The translations under genes and the position numbers were made by a program. From NCBI GenBank assembly GCA_018817425.1, contig JAHITX010000011.1, forward strand, positions 58,265 through 122,264: a DNA stretch of 64,000 nt. The letters are read 5' to 3'. The notes beneath the pieces are model-generated. The model was not told the origin of the DNA, made no database searches, and was given only the letters and a program-made list of their open reading frames with translations. How positions within the stretch are numbered: the stretch's first letter is position 1; the number at the start of each line of letters is the position of its first letter. Of this stretch, positions 50,100 to 58,138 are shown in pieces. The DNA comes from Pseudomonadota bacterium (GTDB lineage: Bacteria > Desulfobacterota > Desulfobacteria > Desulfobacterales > RPRI01).

Positions 50100-50251
50100 A
50101 AACAACCCCCTTGCCCCCTTTGCTAAGGGGGAATATTTGAGTCGGTTTCCACTTAATAAATAAGTAATATCTGAGGTTCATAACCAGCACCAAATGATGA
50201 AGTAAGGCGGTACGATTCCCCCTTAAAAAAGGGGGATAAAGGGGGTTGTTT
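50100..50251. repeat. MITE-like palindromic element with G/C-rich arms
   Basis: 152 bp with inverted ends AAACAACCCCCTT, and each arm itself folds (CCCCCTTTGCTAAGGGGG; CCCTTAAAAAAGGGGG). It fills most of the 313-bp gap between the corrinoid-protein and GcvH-like genes, thus interrupting an otherwise tight operon. Confidence 0.75.
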
Positions 50252-50343
50252 AAAATCCGCACAACACTTCATAAATCGAATTCTTTTGTTCGATATTCGA
50301 TATTCAGTTTTTTTGAAAAGTATACATGAAGAGGTATTGATAT

Positions 50344-50793
50344 ATGGAAAACCTATGGGGTTATGAACTCGTATTTCCGGAAGATGTTTTATATTCCACT
50401 GAGTTGCTTTGGGTAAAGAAAGAGAATGGAAAGATACGTGCCGGTTTAAGCGATATAATAGTAAGATCGGCAAAGAAACTGGTAACCATTAAAATGACAT
50501 GTGAAGCAGGTACTTCGATAAATAAGGGCGATGTGATCGGAACAGTTGAGACAAGTAAAGCCGTTAGAGAAATTATCGCCCCTGTTTCAGGCACGGTTAC
50601 ATCCGTCAATCCGTCAATATCCGGCGGTGATCCGGCTACCATAATGAAAGATCCTTATGGAGATGGTTGGCTTATTGAGATAGAAAAAACAGGAGATACC
50701 GATACACAGCTTCAAGACCTGATGAAAGGCGATGAGGAAGAAACAAAGGAATGGCTAGAGGAACAAGCGGATGATATTGTTCCCATGGCATAG
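50344..50793 (+). CDS. GcvH-like lipoyl protein in a corrinoid methyltransferase operon
   Basis: 149 residues. The lipoyl domain is clear: GTVETSKAVREIIAPVSGTV with the lipoylation Lys at residue 72, then DPYGDGWLIEIE as in glycine cleavage H protein. The motif reads ETSKA rather than the usual ESVKA, and the C-terminal acidic tail is longer than normal. No gcvT, gcvP or sHdr gene lies nearby. A methyl- or aminomethyl-carrying, or a redox role with the adjacent MtrH and corrinoid proteins, is possible (inference). Confidence 0.82.
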   Translation: MENLWGYELVFPEDVLYSTELLWVKKENGKIRAGLSDIIVRSAKKLVTIKMTCEAGTSINKGDVIGTVETSKAVREIIAPVSGTVTSVNPSISGGDPATIMKDPYGDGWLIEIEKTGDTDTQLQDLMKGDEEETKEWLEEQADDIVPMA

Positions 50794-50825
50794 GCGACGA
50801 ATATTTAACTAGGAGTGATAAAGAA

Positions 50826-51725
50826 GTGTTGACATTTACTCAGGAACAAAAAACCTATACGATAGGTGATGTAACAATAGGCGGTCAACCGGGTGAAAAT
50901 CCAACCGTACTTATGGGTAGTATTTTTTACCAGGGACATCGCATAGTAAGTGACACGGATAAGGGTATATTTGATAAACAAAAAGCCAAAGAACTGTTAG
51001 ACAAAGAAGCGGAGATATCCTCAATTACGGGAAATCCACGTATAATTGACGTTATTGGCGATACCACTCCGGCCTTGATCAATTATCTCGAGTTTGTGGC
51101 TGCCAATTCCACCTCGCCTATATTGGTGGATTCGCCCATTGCAAAAGTTAGGATGGATGCCATCAGGCATTTTGCCAAAACAGAGGTATTGCCGAGACTG
51201 ATATATAATTCAATCGAAGACCATCACAGCGAAGAAGAACTGGCTTGTATAAAGGAATGCGGGATCAAGACCGCAGTTATTTTAGCTTTTAATGTAAAAT
51301 CCATCAGGCCCAAAAAAAGGATTAAGTTACTTGAGGAAAAACTTTTGGGAGCTGCCGAAAGAGCGGGTATTGAAAATATGCTCATTGATACCGGAGTGCT
51401 TGATATCCCAAGCATAAGCTGGTCAAGCCAGGCCATTTGGGAAATCAAGAACAAGCTGGGCTATCCGGGCGGTTGTGCACCTGCCAATGCATTGTACCAG
51501 TGGAAGAAGAAAAAGGCAAAAGCCAGTCCTGAATTTGAGGTATGCGGAACTTCAAGTTATTTATTGCCCATCAGTTGGGGTGGAAATTTTATTCTTTACG
51601 GCCCGATAGCAAATGCTTCCTGGGTTTATCCTGCCTGCGCGACTATGGATGCCATGATTGCCTATGGCGAGCAGGCAAAGGGAATAAATATTAAAAAAGA
51701 ACACCCGCTGTACCGCATCTTTTAA
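50826..51725 (+). CDS. MtrH-family methyltransferase
   Basis: 299 residues, like subunit H of tetrahydromethanopterin S-methyltransferase: FTQEQKTYTIGDVTIGGQPG, VLMGSIFYQGHRIV and DVIGDTTPALINYLEFV are typical. In bacteria lacking methanopterin, MtrH homologues next to corrinoid proteins move the methyl group from cobalamin to tetrahydrofolate. The start is GTG at 50826 (TTG at 50829 possible), with AGGAG about 10 nt upstream. Last intact gene of the first block. Confidence 0.88.
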   Translation: MLTFTQEQKTYTIGDVTIGGQPGENPTVLMGSIFYQGHRIVSDTDKGIFDKQKAKELLDKEAEISSITGNPRIIDVIGDTTPALINYLEFVAANSTSPILVDSPIAKVRMDAIRHFAKTEVLPRLIYNSIEDHHSEEELACIKECGIKTAVILAFNVKSIRPKKRIKLLEEKLLGAAERAGIENMLIDTGVLDIPSISWSSQAIWEIKNKLGYPGGCAPANALYQWKKKKAKASPEFEVCGTSSYLLPISWGGNFILYGPIANASWVYPACATMDAMIAYGEQAKGINIKKEHPLYRIF

Positions 51726-51747
51726 CATGAAAAGATATAACATCAGA

Positions 51748-52359
51748 GCCGGAATCACATATATGAGCATGCTTGAATTATTATGCCCAACTCAAGGGAA
51801 TTTTTATTCATACAAGAAATATGTGATGAAAAGGTTGTTCCAAGATTAAAATTGCTTGCTGAAGCAGTATATGAACAGGATTGTAAAGTTCTTGCACAGC
51901 TTGTCCATTATGACAGACGGATATAGAGATTTCAAGGCAGGCATCCTGGGCGCCGTCTCCTTTGGCATATCAGCAGGATTAGCGAAAAATCCGGCCTGGA
52001 TGGTGTTGAACTCCACGGTGGCTCAGGTTATTTAATTGAGGAACTCATATCTCCATATAGCAATAAAAGAATTGATGAATACGGCGGCTGTATCAGATAC
52101 CTCAACAAACAGATGGAAAGACTGGGTGTAAAGGTAAATCTTGGGATAGAAGCAACGCCGGAAATTCCTTCTCTGCCCGGTTACGGTCAGGATAATGTTG
52201 TCAGCGTATAGGATGTGTTACAGGAAAAAGCTGAAATCGGAGAAAAAGCACTTGTTGTAGATGACGGGAAGGGTCACTGGGAGGGCTGCAGTTGGTGAAT
52301 GTTTAACTCCTCGCAAGGCAATTGATGCGATTTTTGATGGATACAATGTCGGAAGACAT
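51748..52359 (+). pseudogene. Decayed Old-Yellow-Enzyme-type reductase copy
   Basis: Fragments in several frames match the gene at 38475 in the right order: IQEICDEKVVPRLKLLAEAV and [27 protein letters not shown] and [63 protein letters not shown]. Stops, frameshifts and large internal deletions (most of the barrel's second half and the Fe-S region) show it is inactive. Confidence 0.9.
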
Positions 52360-52435
52360 TTTATAGTATTTTTGTTCATGTCATTACTAAAATTATTAGC
52401 TTACTTTACTTCCGGCAAAGCCGGAGGACGTATAT

Positions 52436-52495
52436 GTGAACCGCTCAATTCGGTAATATCTACGACCTCTCCTTTTAGATAGTTGAGCGGTTCAC
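52436..52495. repeat. 13-bp inverted repeat
   Basis: GTGAACCGCTCAA (52436-52448) and its exact complement (52483-52495) flank 34 bp. It may be the end structure of a vanished element; no T-run follows. The rest of 52360-52924 shows no gene. Confidence 0.55.
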
Positions 52496-52924
52496 ATTCT
52501 TACTTATGGGCAGCCTTACAGAACCGTTGGTTTACCTATAGACAATTAAGATAATGGATAATAAATATATATATCAAACATCAGTTTTAAATAATAGCAT
52601 TTCATCAACCCCGTCCTATTGCCAATAGAGAAATGATAGAAAACGCATATGAAACAATAGATCGGGTTTTGGGCAGGATATGAAAACCCCGCACTATAAA
52701 AAATGATAGTAGGGTGGCATTTTATATGCCGCTGCCAGCTTAATTCCTTTGAGGTCTTTTTGCTTAAGTAAAAAAGGTATTGAATAGAGGTAATTTCAAA
52801 AGTCTTGGATCAATCGTAATATTAAAAAATATAGACCAAAAAAACGAATATATTATTGATGATATCAAGAAAGTGTTCTATTATCTTCTTGTTGATTTCC
52901 CTAAACCAAGAAAGGAACGATAAT

Positions 52925-53526
52925 ATGAACACTCTCTTTGATATTGGGAATACCATCCGAATGCAACTTTTTCCATGTTTAGAGCAAGAACTTGATCCAC
53001 TTTCTGATAAGGAGCTGGAATTTGTTCAAGTTATTCCCTTGCACGATTTGCCAAGCCATATGAAGAAATTCCGCTGGCGAGGGTTCGGACGAAAGAAAAA
53101 AAACCGCATCAACATGGCAAAAGCCTTTGTGGATGGTAATTCGCATGTAAAATACCATCCAGCGCAACGTTCTCTCGATCCTTTACAGAGTTTACAACAT
53201 ACAGTCTGCCACAAAAAATTTACGAAGCAATGATTATAAAACATTGTAGCCAAAGGTTGTCGGCCACATACGCCGTGATGCCACCGCTATAGAAGCACGT
53301 GAAAAACCAATGCAAGAAGAAACATCCAAAACAGTACCCAAAACTAAAGGCAAGCGGGGGATATCCCCTTAAAGATGAAGTTCTTTCTCCCAAACCACCG
53401 AAGCGCGTAGAACTCCAATCTATAAGAGATCCGGAAGAGAACTTAAAGGACTTGCCGAACCACTGTAATGTTTGCGCCAAAAATCAGGATTTTGGTGCCT
53501 CTAAAAGCTCTTTTATTGTTTTTTGA
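52925..53526 (+). pseudogene. Degenerate IS transposase remnant (5' half)
   Basis: ATG at 52925 begins MNTLFDIGNTIRMQLFPCL and runs to FRWRGFGRKKKNRINMAKAF; after frameshifts, a second frame contains PKPPKRVELQSIRDPEENLK and LPNHCNVCAKN. Both match, in my recollection, the N-terminal and linker parts of a DDE transposase family common in Deltaproteobacteria. The catalytic half is absent. Confidence 0.65.
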
Positions 53527-53656
53527 GAATTTAGCATCTTTAGCTTGATAAAAATTCGTGCCCGGAACTTCTTTCATAGATAGATTCGGAGAGTTTTGAA
53601 ATTAGCTCTATACAGTGACAATATGACTTTTGTGTTGTCGGCAGGTTATTAAAAAT

Positions 53657-53721
53657 TTCTGTATTCGGATTAAACCAATACAAATATTCTAAATACAGAA
53701 GCGAATATTCTAAATACAGAA
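53657..53721. repeat. Candidate activator-binding repeats upstream of promoter P2
   Basis: AATATTCTAAATACAGAA occurs twice, at 53683-53700 and 53704-53721, exactly 21 bp (two helical turns) apart; TTCTGTATT at 53657-53665 is its inverted half. The distance of about 50-115 bp to the sigma-54 promoter is typical of an upstream activating site. Confidence 0.45.
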
Positions 53722-53772
53722 ATATATACATATGTATTCATATAACACTTTGATATAAATAATATTTAATGT

Positions 53773-53788
53773 TGGCACGATTTGAGCA
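53773..53788 (+). promoter_or_regulatory. Sigma-54 promoter P2 of the second methyltransferase block
   Basis: TGGCACGATTTGAGCA (53774 onward) has a perfect TGGCAC box and GG-N10-GC spacing. Including the spacer GATTT it nearly equals P1 at 36348, suggesting control by the same activator. It lies about 229 bp before the first UroD-type gene, with a palindromic repeat inserted in between. Confidence 0.8.
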
Positions 53789-53876
53789 AACAATTATTAC
53801 AAATTATGATAGCTTTGCATAAAATATTATTAAAATATACCTAAGTATAGAGTTTCATAAATGCGGTTACGTATTT

Positions 53877-53950
53877 GTCATTTCGAACAAAGTGAGAAAT
53901 CTTGATGGGATGAGAGCCTGTAAAAGATATCTCCCGATGGTCGATATGAC
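53877..53950. repeat. Palindromic repeat inserted in the P2 leader
   Basis: GTCATTTCGAACAAAGTGAG at the left pairs imperfectly with CTCCCGATGGTCGATATGAC at the right. This resembles the common REP-type palindromes of Deltaproteobacteria. The matching leader of the second uroD-type copy lacks it. Confidence 0.65.
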
Positions 53951-54016
53951 ACCAAAATTATGAAATTGAGTACTTAGCAAAAAAACAAAACCATAATTAA
54001 AGGAAGAATGATTGCA

Positions 54017-55129
54017 ATGAAAGATTATGGAATTCAATTGACCAAGGAAGAAGAAGCACAAGTCGATGATATTTGTGCCAAGATCAGAGAACGGGTGAAA
54101 AAGGAATCCATTACACCTCGCCAGCGTTTTGAAGCTGTTTACAGAGGGGAAACACCTGACCGCATTCCAATTCAGGTATGCGCCCTTGGTTTGCACGCAG
54201 CCTCTAATTATGGTGTAACACCTGGAGATTTATACAGTAAACCCAAAGTATCACTTTTAGCCTACCTTACACATCTCGAAAGATTTGGATACGACACTCC
54301 TTCCACTTTCCGTTTCAGCGCCGGTGAGGAGGAGTTTGGACAGGAAATAGCACATACGGATTCGGCCGTGCCGTTTGGTATTAAGGGAGTAGTGGAAACA
54401 GCAAATGATCTAGGCAAGGTAAAATTGCCAAATGTTTACAAGGACGGTTCACTACCATGGCAGCTCTGGATGATCAGTGTTCTAAAGGAAAAACTTGGCG
54501 ATATCATGCCTATCCACGGATTTACAGTTATTCCGGGTGCGGTTGGACCGGTTATAATGCCTATGGATAAACTGTTATTGGCGCTTCGCAAGGATCCGGT
54601 TCTGGCACACTGTCTGGCTGCTTTGCTGATGAAGTTTGTTATTGATTACGGCACAGCCTTGTTTGAGGCAGGCGCCGATATGCTGAATATTGTTGGTATT
54701 GATGATCAGGTTTCATATGCAATGCACAGGCAATTCGAATTTCCTTATGTCTGCGGTTTGCTTAAGTCCCTTCCGGGGCCCTGCTTTATAAATGGTGCCG
54801 GTGACTGGTCTCATGTTATTGAGTCATATGCCCAGGCAGGAATACATGGATTTTTCCTGCACAGCGGTCAACCTACACCTCTTGATAAGATTAATGAAGT
54901 GGCAGATAAATATAATTGTACAGTACGTTATGGCGTTAGCGCCAATACGCTGGTACACGGGCCTGCTGAAAAGATCCGTGAGGAGGTAAAAAGCGTAATT
55001 AAACAGGGATGGCGAGGAGGCCGCTTTGTGTTGACCACAGACACATTGGATATAAATACTCCGACTGAAAACCTGGATGTCTTTATGGAAGCAGCCAGAG
55101 AGTATGGTAAACTTCCCTTAAAGGTTTAA
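54017..55129 (+). CDS. UroD-domain methyltransferase B1 (tandem copy 1)
   Basis: 370 residues of the cobalamin-methyltransferase UroD superfamily (TPRQRFEAVYRGETPDRIPI start, VIMPMDKLLLALRKDP, TPTENLDVFMEAAREYG end). At the zinc site of MtaA/MtbA it has FINGAGDW instead of a His-x-Cys strand, and LTTDTLD where the third ligand Cys normally lies. It is about 91% identical to the next gene by my count (33 differences). ATG at 54017 is preferred, about 10 nt after GGAAG; ATG at 54008 leaves no spacing. Confidence 0.83.
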   Translation: MKDYGIQLTKEEEAQVDDICAKIRERVKKESITPRQRFEAVYRGETPDRIPIQVCALGLHAASNYGVTPGDLYSKPKVSLLAYLTHLERFGYDTPSTFRFSAGEEEFGQEIAHTDSAVPFGIKGVVETANDLGKVKLPNVYKDGSLPWQLWMISVLKEKLGDIMPIHGFTVIPGAVGPVIMPMDKLLLALRKDPVLAHCLAALLMKFVIDYGTALFEAGADMLNIVGIDDQVSYAMHRQFEFPYVCGLLKSLPGPCFINGAGDWSHVIESYAQAGIHGFFLHSGQPTPLDKINEVADKYNCTVRYGVSANTLVHGPAEKIREEVKSVIKQGWRGGRFVLTTDTLDINTPTENLDVFMEAAREYGKLPLKV

Positions 55130-55146
55130 GAATACCAACATGGATG

Positions 55147-55182
55147 AGCTGATTGATCGGATCAAACACAAAAAGTATGCGG
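55147..55182 (+). pseudogene. Scar of a deleted corrinoid-protein gene
   Basis: Between the two UroD-type copies, AGCTGATTGA (as just before the intact corrinoid gene) is followed closely by ACACAAAAAGTATGCGG (55166-55182), a 17-nt exact match to 56507-56523 inside that gene. This is what remains if the duplicated unit once included the corrinoid gene and most of it was deleted. Confidence 0.5.
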
Positions 55183-55296
55183 CGAAGCGATTGTATGCAA
55201 AATATGATAGCTCTGCACAAAATATTATAAAAATTTATAACTTAAGAAAAAAAAATACACCCATAATGAAAGTTTGAAAAAGGAGGAATGATTGCA

Positions 55297-56409
55297 ATGA
55301 AAGATTATGGAATTCAATTGACCAAGGAAGAAGAAGCACAAGTCGATGATATTTGTGCCAAGATCAGAGAGCGGGTGAAAAAGGAATCCATGACGCCCCG
55401 CCAGCGTTTTGAAGCTGTTTACAGAGGGGAAACACCTGACCGCATTCCAATTCAGGTATGCGCTCTTGGTTTGCACGCAGCCTCCAATTATGGTGTAACA
55501 CCTGGAGATTTATACAATGACCCGAAAATATCACTCATGGCATATCTTACACATCTCGAAAGATTTGGATACGACACTCCTTCAGCTTTCCGTTTCAGTA
55601 CCGGTGAAAAGGAGTTTGGGCAGGAAATAGCTCATACAGATTCGGCCGTGCCGTTTGGTATCAAGGGTATAGTGGAAACAGCAAGTGATCTGGGCAAGCT
55701 GAAAATGCCAAATGTGATGACAGACGGCTCATTGCCATGGCAGCTATGGATGCTAAGTGTTCTAAAGGAAAAACTTGGCGATATCATGCCTATCCATGGA
55801 TTTACGGTAATTCCCGGTGCAGTTGGTCCGGTTATAATGCCTATGGATAAACTTTTACTTGCGCTTCGTAAGGACCCTGTTCTGGCTCACTCTCTGGCAG
55901 CCATACTTATGAACTTTGTTATAGATTACGGTACAGCAATGTATGAGGCAGGTGCTGATATGCTGCATATTGTTGGAATTGATGATCAGGTATCATATGC
56001 TATGCACAGGAAATTTGAATTTCCTTATGTTTGCGGATTGGTTAAATCATTGCCGTGCCCTGTCTTTATAATTGGCGCAGGTGACTGGTCACATGTTATT
56101 GAGTCATATGCCCAGGCAGGAGTACAAGGATTTTATCTCCACAGTGGCCAACCTACACCTCTTGATAAGATTAATGAAGTGGCAGACAAATATAATTGTA
56201 CAGTACGCTATGGCGTAAGTTCCAACACACTTGTACATGGACCGGCAGAAAAGATTCGTGAGGAAGTAAAAAACGTAATTAAACAGGGATGGCGGGGCGG
56301 TCGTTTTGTATTGACCACAGACACATTGGATATCAATACTCCGACTGAAAACCTGGATGTTTTTATGGAAGCAGCTTTAGAGTATGGTAAACTTCCATTA
56401 AAAATTTAA
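55297..56409 (+). CDS. UroD-domain methyltransferase B2 (tandem copy 2)
   Basis: 370 residues, near-identical to copy 1 in the first 75 residues and divergent in blocks (GDLYNDPKISLMAYL; LPCPVFIIGAGDW against LPGPCFINGAGDW). The same zinc-ligand positions are missing. GGAGG lies 10 nt before ATG 55297. It is followed after 34 bp by the corrinoid-protein gene, so copy 2 is in the ancestral pairing. Sequence differences near the predicted substrate side could mean altered specificity (inference). Confidence 0.83.
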   Translation: MKDYGIQLTKEEEAQVDDICAKIRERVKKESMTPRQRFEAVYRGETPDRIPIQVCALGLHAASNYGVTPGDLYNDPKISLMAYLTHLERFGYDTPSAFRFSTGEKEFGQEIAHTDSAVPFGIKGIVETASDLGKLKMPNVMTDGSLPWQLWMLSVLKEKLGDIMPIHGFTVIPGAVGPVIMPMDKLLLALRKDPVLAHSLAAILMNFVIDYGTAMYEAGADMLHIVGIDDQVSYAMHRKFEFPYVCGLVKSLPCPVFIIGAGDWSHVIESYAQAGVQGFYLHSGQPTPLDKINEVADKYNCTVRYGVSSNTLVHGPAEKIREEVKNVIKQGWRGGRFVLTTDTLDINTPTENLDVFMEAALEYGKLPLKI

Positions 56410-56443
56410 CAACTTTTACAGAAGCTGATTGAAAGGAGATATT

Positions 56444-57100
56444 ATGACACAAGAAGCAATTCTCGAATCTCTCAGGCAGGCCATCCTTGATGGAGATGCA
56501 GAGCAGACACAAAAAGTATGCGGTAACGCTTTGGAAGCAAAAGTTGAAACCTCAGCTATTCTCCAGGAAGGCATGACTAAAGCCATGAAATTGGTCGGTG
56601 CAAAATGGGACGCAAAAGAATTTTTTCTGCCTGAAGTACTAGCTGCCGCCGATGCAATGAAAAGCGCTATTGAATTTATGAAACCACACTTGCAGGGAAA
56701 GGATGGCGGAGGAGCAATTGGAACTGCTGTTATCGGGACAGTCAAAGGCGACGTTCACAATATCGGCAAGAATCTGGTGGCATTATTTATGGAATTGGGC
56801 GGGTTTAATGTTTTTAATCTTGGCGAAGATGTTTCTGCCGAGAAATTTGTTCAGACCGCTCTTGAAAACAATGCAGATGTTATTGGTTCATCAGCATTTG
56901 TATCAACAGTTGCCACTGAAATGGCCCGGATTGAAGAGGGCCTTAAGGAAGCAGGAATCAGGGACAAAGTCTTTACACTGGTTGGCGGAGCAGTTCTGGA
57001 CCCTGAGTGGGCAGTAAAAATCGGAGCCGATGCTTACGGCAAAGATGCCTTGCATGCTACACAGCTTGCCCAGGAGTTTGTCAGCAAAAAAAGGGGATAA
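56444..57100 (+). CDS. Methyl-carrier corrinoid protein B
   Basis: 218 residues with cap helices, then a B12-binding domain with DVHNIG (His about residue 104), GSSAFVST and LVGGAVLD. It resembles MttC/MtbC-type proteins more closely than corrinoid protein A does. It should receive methyl groups from the adjacent UroD-type enzymes and deliver them to the pterin methyltransferase at 61201. AAAGGAG precedes ATG 56444. The 3' end lies 13 bp before etfA. Confidence 0.92.
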   Translation: MTQEAILESLRQAILDGDAEQTQKVCGNALEAKVETSAILQEGMTKAMKLVGAKWDAKEFFLPEVLAAADAMKSAIEFMKPHLQGKDGGGAIGTAVIGTVKGDVHNIGKNLVALFMELGGFNVFNLGEDVSAEKFVQTALENNADVIGSSAFVSTVATEMARIEEGLKEAGIRDKVFTLVGGAVLDPEWAVKIGADAYGKDALHATQLAQEFVSKKRG

Positions 57101-57113
57101 GGAAAGGAATCAA

Positions 57114-58106
57114 ATGAGCCAGGGCATATGGATATTAGAGGAGCATGATAGCCGCGGGACTAAAAACATCTCTCTTGAATTGCTCAGCGAAGGTCAGAAG
57201 TTAGCCCGAAAGCTTAAGCAAGAGTTGTGTGTTTGTCTTTTGGGTTATCAGGTTGAAGATATTATTCCCCAACTTGGTGAATTCGGAGCACAAAAGATAT
57301 ATCTTGCCGATAATAAAGAGCTGTCGGAATATAATCTGGATGCTTTTGTTTCAATAATAGGAAGTTTGATAGAAAAATACCAGCCATCAGTATTAATGAT
57401 GGGAGCTACACCGAACGGCTCGGAGCTGGCACCGAGAATTGCAGCAAGATATGGACTTCCCTGCATAACCGAGGTCAAAAAGATTGGGGGCAACAGCGAA
57501 AATATTCAGGTAACTAAATCTGTTTATAATGACCGGCTTTATGCTGATGTTAAACCTGCTTCGGCAAGGCCCCTGATCATAACTCTTCCCCCTGGTGAGA
57601 CCGACATTGTTAAGCCCAAAGAGTCTGTAGAACCGGAACTTATTAAAATTAATTTTGAATTCACCGAAAAGCTTAAGCGTATCCGATACAGGCAATTTAT
57701 TAAAGGCGACCCAAGAACAATTAGGGTAGATGAAGCAGACTTGATTCTGGCTCTTGGAAACGGTGTGAATTCCGAATCTTTACCCGTTGCTCAGGAACTG
57801 GCCGATCTTTTAGGAGCAACTCTTGGAGGAACAAGAGTTGCCGTTGATAATGGCATCATACCTTTTGAAAGACAAATTGGGCTAACAGGCAAAACAGTAT
57901 TACCCAACATGCTTATAGCCTGCGGGATCTCCGGTGCTTATGAATTTACAGATGGAATGAAAGACTCCAAGATGATAATTGCCATTAATAATGATGGAAA
58001 GGCGCGCATTTTCGAAGTAGCAAATCTTGGTGTTAATGGAGATCTTAAAGAAATACTTCCTGCTGTTATTGATAAGATAAAAAATCATAAACAGGCTGGC
58101 AGTTAG
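57114..58106 (+). CDS. etfA: Electron transfer flavoprotein subunit alpha
   Basis: 330 residues. The N-terminal domain has MMGATPNGSELAPRIAARYG; the C-terminal FAD domain has LGATLGGTRVAVDNG, QIGLTGKTVLPNMLIACGIS and IIAINNDGKARIFEVAN, typical of EtfA. With EtfB it accepts electrons from dehydrogenases. The ATG at 57114 lies 10 nt after GGAAAGGAA. It sits immediately after the corrinoid gene and before the membrane oxidoreductase. Confidence 0.92.
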   Translation: MSQGIWILEEHDSRGTKNISLELLSEGQKLARKLKQELCVCLLGYQVEDIIPQLGEFGAQKIYLADNKELSEYNLDAFVSIIGSLIEKYQPSVLMMGATPNGSELAPRIAARYGLPCITEVKKIGGNSENIQVTKSVYNDRLYADVKPASARPLIITLPPGETDIVKPKESVEPELIKINFEFTEKLKRIRYRQFIKGDPRTIRVDEADLILALGNGVNSESLPVAQELADLLGATLGGTRVAVDNGIIPFERQIGLTGKTVLPNMLIACGISGAYEFTDGMKDSKMIIAINNDGKARIFEVANLGVNGDLKEILPAVIDKIKNHKQAGS

Positions 58107-58138
58107 CTTTAAATTTGTTATATTCCGGAGATAGATTT

